Source of the DNA: G038396625 sp038396625
GTDB taxonomy: Bacteria; Bacillota; Clostridia; Peptostreptococcales; Thermotaleaceae
Assembly (NCBI GenBank): GCA_038396625.1
Contig: CP121688.1
Coordinates: 2,294,001-2,358,000 of the forward strand
Length of the DNA: 64,000 bases
Direction of reading: 5' to 3'
Below the pieces are notes generated by a model that was not told where the DNA came from, ran no database searches, and saw only the letters and a list, made by a program, of their open reading frames with translations. This document shows positions 43,454 through 51,184 of this stretch, piece after piece (the stretch's first letter is position 1; every line of letters starts with the position of its first letter). Made by a program: the position numbers and the translations under genes.

Positions 43454-45499
43454 TTAAACCTTATATTTTTCAATTAGTTGCTTGATCCTATATCCCATTT
43501 CTTGAAGATTCTGCGTTGCCTCCTCTAATTGCTTCATACTGCTTACATTTTGGATACTTGCCTCATTTATACCTTCCATTGCTATGGCTACTTGGTCCAT
43601 TCCAACTAACTGCTGCTGACTAGATGCTTCTATCTGAATTGCTGCCTGTGCCGACAGATTAATCGTTTCCATAAGTTTTTGTATAGCCTCTCCTGCTTCA
43701 GCCGCTTGCTTCATGCCTCCGTCTACAAGCTTTATACCTTTTTCCGTTGTCAATACAGCTGTATTCGCTGCCTTCTGTATATCTTTTAATATACTTCTTA
43801 CCTGTTTAGTGCCCTCTTTTGATTGTTCTGCTAAATTTCTAATTTCCTGTGCTACGATTGAAAAACCTTTCCCATGTTCTCCAGCTTTTGCTGCTTCTAT
43901 TGAAGCATTTACCGCAAGAATGTTTGATTGTTCAGAAATATTGTCAACACGCTCTATCACATCACTAATATATTCACTTTGCTCACTTAAAGCGATTATG
44001 CTTTGTGCAATATCCTGCATTTGAAGATTAATAACCTTCATTCCTTCTAATGTATCTTCTGTTGATTTGTTTCCTGCTTTAGATATTTCAAGAGATTGTT
44101 TTGCTCCATTTGAAACATTTTTTGTCTTTTCATTTGACACATATAATGTCTGTTTTACTTCCTCAACGGTTGCTGTGGTTTCGCTAACCGCTGAAGAAGT
44201 TTCAGATGCCCCCGATGTCACTTGCGTAAGCGATACAGTAATTTCATTCACAGAAGAGGCGAGTACATTTGCTACATTCATGATTTCTTTTGTTTGTTCC
44301 CTAAGGTTGTCTAACATATTGCCAATGGCTTCTGTTAAAATGCCTAATTCATCTGAACGTTTTTCCTTTGTTACTTCAACGGTCAAATCTCCCTGAGCTA
44401 TCTGATAAGCAACTTTGGACATTCTAATCATGGGTACTGCAATGTTTGATGCTATCATGACTGAAAAGACGATAATGGCTATCACAGCAAATATTAAAAT
44501 AGGTATGATTACACTTAGTAGTTTATGGACTGAATGGAATGCATCTTTTTCATTTATTTTAACAAGAACAGCCCACTTTAAATTATCAATACTTAATGGG
44601 GTATAAGCAACAATAGATTTGATGTTTTGATAGTCAAAGTATGTATCTACATCGCTCTTGCCTTCCATCACAGCTTCTGTTCCCTCTGTTTTAATTTCCT
44701 TTAAAAGAATACTAGATCCTGCTGCTTTAATTTTTTTGTCTTCATTATCACTTATAAACCGCATATTATTTCGCAATTTATAGTCAGGTCCAATCACAAC
44801 TACCTCTCCACTATTGCCCAAATTTAAAGATTCCCAATCATTATTATTGGATACAATTTCGTTTATTTTGCTTGCCCCTAGTTTTAAAATTAAAACACCT
44901 ACTTGTTCATCTCCATTAAAGATTGGTGCAGCAATACATGCAATAGGCTGATTGTTTGAAGGACCATAAAATTCATAATCTGTAATCGTTGTGAGGTTTT
45001 TGTCATTGCTATTTTGTGTAATTTCAAATGCCCTTGCCACATTTGTATTTTTATACGGTCCTTTCAAGAGATTTGTCCCATAATCTTGTTCCTTAAATGT
45101 AGAATATACGATTTCTCCACTTTTAGCGTCTACAAGCAGCACATCACCATATGTTAGTTTATTAATAAATTCTAAAAAAGCACCATTATATTTTTCATGT
45201 ATGCGATCGTACACATTGGTATTTAATGAAGTTTGACTAAATTCCATCATGGCAGCTATCGTTTCTTTTTCCTGAGCCATATATAAAACTTTATTCTGAC
45301 TGGCTTTAAAATAATCTTCTATTTCTTTTTTCTTTGTATCTCTTATAAAAGTAAGTTGGTCAATGGCGCCTTGCTGTAACGAGTTTCTTGCATTGCTGTA
45401 ACTCAAACCCTCAATAATTAATGCTGGTGCAATCGATAAGATTAAACAGTATATAATTAATTTTCCTCTTAAGCTTTTAATAAAGTTTACTTTTACCAT
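43454..45499 (-). CDS. methyl-accepting chemotaxis protein with dCache-type sensor
   Basis: A 681-residue transmembrane receptor. Helix 1 lies at about 12-33, a large extracellular double-Cache-like domain at 35-325 (including DQLTFIRDTKKKEIEDYF and VGVLILKLGASKINEI), helix 2 at about 328-352, HAMP at 353-405, and the cytoplasmic signalling hairpin to the end. The hairpin tip SNILAVNASIEAAKAGEHGK is canonical. Methylation helices with paired Gln/Glu residues fit the CheR and CheB in the operon. No C-terminal NWETF-like tether is present. Its ligand is unknown. Confidence 0.92.
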   Translation of the reverse strand: MVKVNFIKSLRGKLIIYCLILSIAPALIIEGLSYSNARNSLQQGAIDQLTFIRDTKKKEIEDYFKASQNKVLYMAQEKETIAAMMEFSQTSLNTNVYDRIHEKYNGAFLEFINKLTYGDVLLVDAKSGEIVYSTFKEQDYGTNLLKGPYKNTNVARAFEITQNSNDKNLTTITDYEFYGPSNNQPIACIAAPIFNGDEQVGVLILKLGASKINEIVSNNNDWESLNLGNSGEVVVIGPDYKLRNNMRFISDNEDKKIKAAGSSILLKEIKTEGTEAVMEGKSDVDTYFDYQNIKSIVAYTPLSIDNLKWAVLVKINEKDAFHSVHKLLSVIIPILIFAVIAIIVFSVMIASNIAVPMIRMSKVAYQIAQGDLTVEVTKEKRSDELGILTEAIGNMLDNLREQTKEIMNVANVLASSVNEITVSLTQVTSGASETSSAVSETTATVEEVKQTLYVSNEKTKNVSNGAKQSLEISKAGNKSTEDTLEGMKVINLQMQDIAQSIIALSEQSEYISDVIERVDNISEQSNILAVNASIEAAKAGEHGKGFSIVAQEIRNLAEQSKEGTKQVRSILKDIQKAANTAVLTTEKGIKLVDGGMKQAAEAGEAIQKLMETINLSAQAAIQIEASSQQQLVGMDQVAIAMEGINEASIQNVSSMKQLEEATQNLQEMGYRIKQLIEKYKV

Positions 45500-45522
45500 A
45501 AATACATCCTCCCTCCAAACAA

Positions 45523-46011
45523 TTATATCACTTCTTCATTTACAATGATTTTTTCATCCATCAGTATATTTTTTATATCTAAGATTAAACTCCTTTCTTT
45601 TGTGACCCCTTTAAAATATTCCATTTTAAAATTTGTGATGGTTAAAATATTTTTTTGTATTTCTGATAAATATATTTCACTACATCCTAAAATGTCCTTT
45701 ACCGCTATCCCAACCTCAATTTCATTAAGTTTTACAACAATTACTTTTTTCACATTGTCATTATCTATTTTTTTCATCGTAAGACCTAAGAAATTCCGAA
45801 TATCTATTACAGATATTATTTTCCCTCTAAAGTTGATAATACCTATGATGAAGGAAGGTGTACAAGGAAGCATGGTAACATCTTTGACCGAATATACCTC
45901 ATTTGTATATGAAATTTCAATTGCATATTTCTCACGTACCTTATCACCATCCAATATGAACTCTAGAATTTCAATGCTTTTAACACTCTCTTCTGCATTA
46001 TCTTTCTCCAT
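45523..46011 (-). CDS. cheW: CheW-like coupling protein
   Basis: A 162-residue coupling protein with the CheW fold: ILEFILDGDKVREKYAIEI, then VTMLPCTPSFIIGIINFRGKI, SVIDIRNFLGL and VGIAVKDILG. It links the receptor to the CheA kinase. GGAGGTTGTT precedes the ATG at 46011; the 5' end overlaps the end of the CheR gene by 14 bases, so translation is coupled. Confidence 0.92.
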   Translation of the reverse strand: MEKDNAEESVKSIEILEFILDGDKVREKYAIEISYTNEVYSVKDVTMLPCTPSFIIGIINFRGKIISVIDIRNFLGLTMKKIDNDNVKKVIVVKLNEIEVGIAVKDILGCSEIYLSEIQKNILTITNFKMEYFKGVTKERSLILDIKNILMDEKIIVNEEVI

Positions 46012-47437
46012 AACAACCTCCATCACCTATACTTTCAATAATCTGTTTTAACATGCCTACGGTCATTTCTTCTGAATAAGGAAGAATATCGTCTTCATTA
46101 AGCTGACTAAGCAACGCCCGTGTATTATTGAAGTTTTTAAGTGCTTCTTTATATTTTTTTTGTTTCAAATTCAAATTTCCTAGATCAAAATAAGCCATAA
46201 CAAAGTCTGCATCTAAATAAATGGCTTTTTTTAATGATGCAATAGCTTCTATAATATGTCCTTGTTCTTGTTGAATACTTGCAAGAAGATAGTAATAATA
46301 AGGATTCATTTTGTCCATTGTAATAGCCTGCTTACAGCATTTAATGGCATCTTCAAACTTCCCTTGATTTGCAAAGGACTTAGATAATTTTTCGAATTCT
46401 TCAATATTATTTTTATCTTCTGTTAGCAATTCTTTCTCAACTTCCATATCTTTTATTCCTGAAGGGATAAAACTTTTTTTCGTCATATCCTTATGCATAT
46501 CTAGAGTAGGATAGTGTTTATTTATTTCATCTTCTATCAATAAATTTTTTTCTATATCATTTGTATCTATTGGTTTGACAAACTCATTTGTTTTAAACTT
46601 TTTATAATACAAAAATATACCTTCCATATTCACAGGCATGAAAGCAGTATCATTAAGCAAAAAGCTTTCAGTAGGCGCTACTGCTAGCCATCCTTTATCT
46701 GCCATAGTGTTGTAAAAACGCAAAAGTATTTCTTGTGCTTGATCTTTGCTAAAATACATAAGTACATTTCTACAAAATAGAATATCTATATTGTTAATTA
46801 GACGCTTATCTGTCCTATAAACCTGATCCACTAAATTTACACGATGAAATTTTACAAGTTTCATAATATCGTCCTTAAGTTTATAGCGCATATGATCTAC
46901 TCTGTCAAAATACTTGTTTTTAAAATCTACGTCTACACCTCTAAAAGACCATTCACTGTAGATTCCTTTTTTTGCCTTCTTCAAAAAAGAGTCATTTATA
47001 TCAGTAGCAATAATCTGAATATCCCAATTTTTATAATCGGAAATCAGTTCTTTGATTAATATAGCGATTGAATATACTTCTTCCCCTGAAGAACAGCCCG
47101 CACTCCAAATTTTCAAACTTTTACTTGTGTATTTTCTATCATGTATTATGGCTGGCAATATTTCTTTCCTGATAACTTCAAATAGTTTTTCATCCCGAAA
47201 AAAATACGTTTCTCCAATAGTAAGACAATTTACCAAATTATCAAGGTCTTTCTCAGATAATTTATTTAAAAGTATTAAATTTGCGTATTCTTCAAAATCA
47301 ATATTTTTTTGTTTGGCTGCATTGGATACACCTCTAATAAGGTCTTTTAATCTTTTCTCACAAAAATACAGGCCAAAACTTTCCTCAATAAAACGTGTTA
47401 TATAATCAAGCATATTTTTTGAAATGTTGTTGATCAT
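45998..47437 (-). CDS. cheR: CheR methyltransferase with C-terminal TPR repeats (WspC-like)
   Basis: A 479-residue methyltransferase. Residues 1-75 are the helical CheR N domain, 75-270 the SAM-dependent methyltransferase (FRDEKLFEVIRKEILP, LKIWSAGCSSGEEVYSIA as the SAM motif, VDIDFKNKYF-like region, DILFCRNVLMYF). A charged linker (285-365) leads to about three TPR units (365-470: AIKCCKQAITMDKMNPYYYYL, AIASLKKAIYLDADFVMAYF). CheR fused to TPRs is the WspC layout. It methylates glutamates of the receptor. It is the first gene of the operon; GAGAGGTAAAA precedes the ATG. Confidence 0.93.
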   Translation of the reverse strand: MINNISKNMLDYITRFIEESFGLYFCEKRLKDLIRGVSNAAKQKNIDFEEYANLILLNKLSEKDLDNLVNCLTIGETYFFRDEKLFEVIRKEILPAIIHDRKYTSKSLKIWSAGCSSGEEVYSIAILIKELISDYKNWDIQIIATDINDSFLKKAKKGIYSEWSFRGVDVDFKNKYFDRVDHMRYKLKDDIMKLVKFHRVNLVDQVYRTDKRLINNIDILFCRNVLMYFSKDQAQEILLRFYNTMADKGWLAVAPTESFLLNDTAFMPVNMEGIFLYYKKFKTNEFVKPIDTNDIEKNLLIEDEINKHYPTLDMHKDMTKKSFIPSGIKDMEVEKELLTEDKNNIEEFEKLSKSFANQGKFEDAIKCCKQAITMDKMNPYYYYLLASIQQEQGHIIEAIASLKKAIYLDADFVMAYFDLGNLNLKQKKYKEALKNFNNTRALLSQLNEDDILPYSEEMTVGMLKQIIESIGDGGCYGER

Positions 47438-47509
47438 TTTTACCTCTCTGCTACATTTTAGAAATTTTTCATATCTTATGAATGTTAATCTTTTTTATTA
47501 TATCTCATA

Positions 47510-47686
47510 TCAAATCTTGCTTAAAGATATTTTTGTTTCATCATAGATTGTGCTATCCTTGTCACAAAAATACCGATCTTTATATTTAACATATAAACAT
47601 CGGTCACAGCACATTACTTTTATTCCTTTTAATCTATCAGTCTCATTAATTCTATATCCATAGATTTTATAATAAATTGCTGTCAT
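47510..47686 (-). CDS. small Cys-containing ORF, 58 residues, start uncertain
   Basis: The product ends with GIKVMCCDRCLYVKYKDRYF and CDKD, a CxxC plus later Cys that could bind zinc. The open frame extends about 25 codons further upstream (reading LDLVLGILDDKAVRLQFYV before this start) without any ATG, GTG or TTG except a TTG at 47701 that has no ribosome binding site. The ATG at 47686 has only a weak GGATGG ahead. The protein-like upstream frame suggests either a 5'-truncated gene or an unusual start. It lies between TtcA and the CheR operon. Confidence 0.35.
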   Translation of the reverse strand: MTAIYYKIYGYRINETDRLKGIKVMCCDRCLYVKYKDRYFCDKDSTIYDETKISLSKI

Positions 47687-47786
47687 ATCAGATCCATCCA
47701 ATACATAAAACTGTAATCTTACAGCTTTATCGTCAAGAATACCTAATACTAGATCTAGCTAATTTTCGTCTGGGTAGTTATTGTAT

Positions 47787-48656
47787 TTACTCATCAAAAT
47801 AAAAATCTAAATAAGAGTATTTCTTACCCTCCTTTTCCCATCCTAAAATAGCCTCCATATTTACATTTCGTGCTGCATTAAATATAGATTTATCTACATC
47901 TCTAATCGTATTCTTTAAATCAGCAATTAGTTTTTTCATCTCATGCCTTTTGCTTGCTGTTTTTTCTGCAGCAACCATACAAGCACAGTTCAGTGGCCAT
48001 ATTCCACTTTCTTGTGTAAAATGCTCTATATGACGTTCTTCAATATAGTAAAGAGGCCTAATTAATTCTAACCCCTGAAAATTTGTAGACCGCAATCTTG
48101 GAAGCATTGTTTTGAAGTTTCCCGTATATAACATATTTAATAAAGTTGTCTCTATTACATCGTTAAAATGATGACCTAAGGCTAGCTTATTACATCCTAA
48201 ATCTTTTGCTCTATTGTATAATGCGCCTCGACGCATTTTTGCACACATAAAACAAGGATAGTCTTTTGCTATGCCATCTACTACCCTAAAAATGCCTGAT
48301 TCAAAGATTTCAATCGGAATATCTAAATACTTACAGTTGTCTATCATTAAACGCTTAATATCTGGATGATAGCCAGGATCCATTACAACAAACGCTAACT
48401 CAAAATTTACTTCCTTATGGTGTCTCTTCAATTCTTGAAACAACTTAGCCATAAGCATACTATCTTTTCCACCAGATATGCACACAGCAACTTTATCCCC
48501 TTCTTCGACTAGACGGAAATCTTTTAATGCTTTTATAAATTTTGCCCATATATTTTTTCGGTATCTCGTAATAATACTTCGCTCGATCTCATTTAGGGGT
48601 TTTCTTTCTTCAATAGGAACTAAAATTTCACATCCTTTTCCAGCAATGTCACTCAT
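47787..48656 (-). CDS. ttcA: tRNA 2-thiocytidine biosynthesis protein TtcA-like
   Basis: A 289-residue PP-loop ATPase. SGGKDS at residues 61-66 binds ATP; YPCFMCAKMRRGALY has the CxxC pair, and NCACMVAAEKT provides a further Cys as in TtcA, where three cysteines hold an Fe-S cluster. GHHFNDVIETTLLNMLYTGN matches the family. It adds sulfur to cytidine 32 of some tRNAs. GAGGTGATTAG precedes the ATG. Other PP-loop proteins of the TtcA/TtuA group are possible, but the layout fits TtcA best. Confidence 0.85.
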   Translation of the reverse strand: MSDIAGKGCEILVPIEERKPLNEIERSIITRYRKNIWAKFIKALKDFRLVEEGDKVAVCISGGKDSMLMAKLFQELKRHHKEVNFELAFVVMDPGYHPDIKRLMIDNCKYLDIPIEIFESGIFRVVDGIAKDYPCFMCAKMRRGALYNRAKDLGCNKLALGHHFNDVIETTLLNMLYTGNFKTMLPRLRSTNFQGLELIRPLYYIEERHIEHFTQESGIWPLNCACMVAAEKTASKRHEMKKLIADLKNTIRDVDKSIFNAARNVNMEAILGWEKEGKKYSYLDFYFDE

Positions 48657-48818
48657 CTAATCACCTCATTTTTTACCGATATGATAACAGTATTTGTTCA
48701 GACAGTTCGATATTATATCATACAATACATATTATTTTAATAAAAAGTTCAAAAATTCACGGTCTTAATTTATCCATTCATGCCTAGCTGATATTATTCT
48801 TTTAATCTATTATCCCCT

Positions 48819-49004
48819 TTATTCCCTTTCTATTATTTTGTTTACGATGCCTTCTTCTATAAATTCACTTTTACTAAAACCTTTTTTAAAATATCTAATT
48901 TGTTTATATTTTACACCAGACATCTCAAAATTTAATATATCAATTCTATCTCCTTTATACACAATAGGTTCTTTTTTTCCTTTTAAGAATACTTGTATTT
49001 CCAT
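48819..49004 (-). CDS. small conserved-looking protein, 61 residues
   Basis: AGGAGGATCATTTTACAT precedes the ATG at 49004, and the product opens MEIQVFLKGKKEPIVYKGDR, a strand-turn-strand pattern, continuing to GVKYKQIRYFKKGFSKSEFI. An in-frame ATG further upstream (49142) would give 107 residues but would include this ribosome binding site and has none of its own. It looks like a small beta-sheet protein (perhaps SH3- or ubiquitin-like); no family recognised. Confidence 0.55.
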   Translation of the reverse strand: MEIQVFLKGKKEPIVYKGDRIDILNFEMSGVKYKQIRYFKKGFSKSEFIEEGIVNKIIERE

Positions 49005-49188
49005 ATGTAAAATGATCCTCCTTTCTTTTTTTAAAATATAATTTCCTATAGTTTCAGCAATATTCTCTAGATTTATATACATCTCTATTATATTGTTTGC
49101 ACCTAATTCACGCAATATTATAAGTATAAGCCTTCCCTCCATATTGACTTGTGACTAAATCTACAGTTCATTTTTTCCATATAAACAA

Positions 49189-49216
49189 AAAAACCACTTA
49201 GAGATATTTTCTAAGC
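49189..49216 (-). terminator. intrinsic terminator of the micro-gene cluster
   Basis: On the minus strand CTGCTTAGA pairs with TCTAAGTGG (including G-T pairs), followed by seven Ts. The hairpin overlaps the last codons and stop of the 47-residue gene, so the stop codon sits within the terminator stem. Confidence 0.75.
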
Positions 49217-49341
49217 AGTTCTTTGCTAACACCATATCTAGACGATATGATGTTTATTGCTTCTGCTTCAGACATTCCCTCTGCAATCATCTGAAGCAGT
49301 GTAGCTATGATGGTAAGGATCATCTTCAATGGTATTGCCAT
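49198..49341 (-). CDS. 47-residue small protein (third of three micro-genes)
   Basis: ATG at 49341 preceded by AAAGGAGGTGATTAT; TAA at 49198. The first half (MAIPLKMILTIIATLLQMIA) is a hydrophobic helix; the second half, after EGMSEAEAINIISSRYG and then VSKELLRKYL, resembles a small helix-turn-helix in spacing. It may be membrane-associated or surface-active. Third in a row of tightly packed small genes with nearly identical GGAGGTG ribosome binding sites. I do not recognise a family. Confidence 0.65.
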   Translation of the reverse strand: MAIPLKMILTIIATLLQMIAEGMSEAEAINIISSRYGVSKELLRKYL

Positions 49342-49371
49342 ATAATCACCTCCTTTGTCTATAACGGATGC

Positions 49372-49569
49372 TTACCATCCGAAGATATCATCGATTATTC
49401 CTCCAATCCTTATCAAAGGATCAAAAAAGTCATCGATGGCTTTGTCACCTTTTTCGAAAATAACATCCATTGAATTCTCTATGATGTTATTTTGGTTTTC
49501 GCAGATTGTCCTTCTCCCTCCTTCTATAACAGAAGTTATAACGACCTGCTTCACGACTTTGTTTATCAT
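49372..49569 (-). CDS. 65-residue small protein (second of three micro-genes)
   Basis: ATG at 49569 preceded by AAAGGAGGTGCGCAT. The product has a basic, hydrophobic N terminus (MINKVVKQVVITSVIEGGRR), a polar middle with one Cys, and an acidic amphipathic end (DDFFDPLIRIGGIIDDIFGW) with a terminal Trp. No signal peptide with a clear cleavage site. Sits 30 bases from each neighbouring micro-gene. Peptides of this kind can be surface-active, bacteriocin-like or regulatory; none of these is shown. Confidence 0.65.
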   Translation of the reverse strand: MINKVVKQVVITSVIEGGRRTICENQNNIIENSMDVIFEKGDKAIDDFFDPLIRIGGIIDDIFGW

Positions 49570-49599
49570 ATGCGCACCTCCTTTCGAAATTGCACCCTA

Positions 49600-49674
49600 T
49601 TAGTCATTTATGACGTCAGTTATTGTTTCTATAACGTCAATGATGACTTCCACCATGTCTAGGAAATCTTCCAT
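49600..49674 (-). CDS. 24-residue acidic amphipathic peptide (first of three micro-genes)
   Basis: ATG at 49674 with GGGAGGTGAGAGT ahead and TAA at 49600. The peptide begins MEDFLDMVEVIIDVIETI and ends TDVIND. Asp/Glu residues recur every three to four positions with Ile/Val/Leu between, so a helix would be sharply divided into acidic and hydrophobic faces. That pattern recalls phenol-soluble-modulin-like or other surface-active peptides, though the strong negative charge is unusual. It is first in the transcript of three micro-genes. Confidence 0.6.
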   Translation of the reverse strand: MEDFLDMVEVIIDVIETITDVIND

Positions 49675-49888
49675 ACTCTCACCTCCCTTCTATCTTCTAT
49701 GGTTCTCTCTGTTTTATCCTTTACAGTGAATTTTCTTACCTATGTAAACTTCTAAGTATTTTTCTTGCCTAGAAGGTATTTCATTCAATGTTGTTGAATA
49801 TTTTTATGTACTACCTTCAACCAACTTACAATAATTATTATAGCTACAAACCTTTCTTAGGTCGTGGCAAAAACTATGCGAGGTTAAT
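49675..49888. promoter_or_regulatory. divergent promoter region between micro-genes and WYL pair
   Basis: A 214-base AT-rich gap from which the micro-genes run left and the WYL genes run right. ATTCAA at 49783-49788 and TTGAAT at 49794-49799 form a short inverted repeat that could be an operator for the WYL proteins. On the minus strand TTTACA and TGTAAA 17 bases apart offer a weak promoter for the micro-genes. Confidence 0.35.
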
Positions 49889-51184
49889 ATGGGAAAAAGC
49901 AAATATAAAAATTTTATTAAACATTATGATACGATTCGAGATGTTCTTAGAAACTTTTATTTATACGGATGCTATTCTAGGAATGATTTTGATCAAAAAA
50001 AAATAAGTAGAAGAAAATATGATAATGAGAAGCGACGGATTATGAATTATATGAATGGGAAATACGTTAAGCAACATACTGAGGGGCATACCAAATATAT
50101 TAGCTTGAATTATGATATGTTTACCTGTACAGAAAATTTTCTGTCCTATTCATTTCTTACAAGAAGCTTTAATTGGAATGACATTGTTCTGTACTTTTTA
50201 ATACAACAAATGCTAAGTGAGAAAGAACAATCTATGACAATTGAAGAATTGATGGATGCATGCATAGCTAAGCTTTCCAATGAAGCCGAAAACTTTCAAT
50301 CCTTTGAAATTAGTACTTTAAGACGCAAAGTAAAACAAATGTCTTCAGAAAATCTACTTGAGCTTGAAATAGATAAAAATAAAAAGCGATATAGAATTTC
50401 TAATGACTTCTTTTCATGCCTCACAAATGAAGAAATTGTGTTGTTATTAGAAGCGGTAACCTTCTTTTCAAATACTGCTGCTATATGTGTGCCAGGGGTA
50501 TATCTTTCAGATACTATCAAGAACTATCTGAAGTATGAAAGAGGAATAGATATTGATCCATGTGATAGTATTATGTACAAACATACTCACTTACAAAGCA
50601 TTCTTGATGATGAAATCACTTGGATTATTATAAATTGTATAAGTAGCAATCAAAAAATTAGATTTAAATATGGTGCTAATGATGTGCAAAAGCATGTCAT
50701 TCCGTTGAAAATGATCCAAGATATACAGTATGGAAGACAATATCTTTATGGTTTAGACATGATCTCCAATCAATTTTCCCTATTTCGAATAGATAGAATC
50801 CATAACGCCCGACAAGATCATCAAGAAAAACCACGAGATAACAAATACCAAACCTATGAAAAAGCTACTTACAAAAGTTGGTGTGCAACACTCTTCGATA
50901 AGTCGCAAGGCTTGACAGCAGTTGAAGTGGAAATACATCTTGATGAAAATATTTATGGTTATATTTTAGATCGTTTTAGGCGAGAAGGAAAATGGGGAAC
51001 GCTTACAAAATTAAAGAAGAACCGATATCTGTATCGTATAGAGGTTACAGACCCGAATGAAATGATTCCTTGGTTGAGAACATTTGCTGGTTTTATCAAA
51101 ATTAGAGAAAGCAACTCCCATAATATATCTGAAAAACTTGACACAGACTGGAAGGAGGCATTAAAAAAATATGGTCTTGTTTAG
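49889..51184 (+). CDS. WYL-domain transcriptional regulator (first of pair)
   Basis: A 431-residue protein. The N-terminal 170 residues are helical with a probable winged helix (SNEAENFQSFEISTLRRKVK, QMSSENLLELEIDKNKKRYR). The WYL domain is at about 245-320 (QKIRFKYGANDVQKHVIPLK, GRQYLYGLDMISNQFSLFRI, then DRI), followed by a WCX-type C-terminal extension (VEVEIHLDENIYGYILDRFR, WLRTFAGFIKI). WYL proteins are regulators that often sense nucleic acid or nucleotide ligands, and several control phage-defence loci. GAGGTTAAT precedes the ATG. The next WYL gene overlaps its end by 14 bases. Confidence 0.8.
   Translation: MGKSKYKNFIKHYDTIRDVLRNFYLYGCYSRNDFDQKKISRRKYDNEKRRIMNYMNGKYVKQHTEGHTKYISLNYDMFTCTENFLSYSFLTRSFNWNDIVLYFLIQQMLSEKEQSMTIEELMDACIAKLSNEAENFQSFEISTLRRKVKQMSSENLLELEIDKNKKRYRISNDFFSCLTNEEIVLLLEAVTFFSNTAAICVPGVYLSDTIKNYLKYERGIDIDPCDSIMYKHTHLQSILDDEITWIIINCISSNQKIRFKYGANDVQKHVIPLKMIQDIQYGRQYLYGLDMISNQFSLFRIDRIHNARQDHQEKPRDNKYQTYEKATYKSWCATLFDKSQGLTAVEVEIHLDENIYGYILDRFRREGKWGTLTKLKKNRYLYRIEVTDPNEMIPWLRTFAGFIKIRESNSHNISEKLDTDWKEALKKYGLV

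Noticed and set aside
47510..47701. TTG start at 47701 for the small Cys-containing ORF
   Set aside because: No ribosome binding site precedes it; the ATG at 47686 is at least as likely, and the true 5' end is uncertain.
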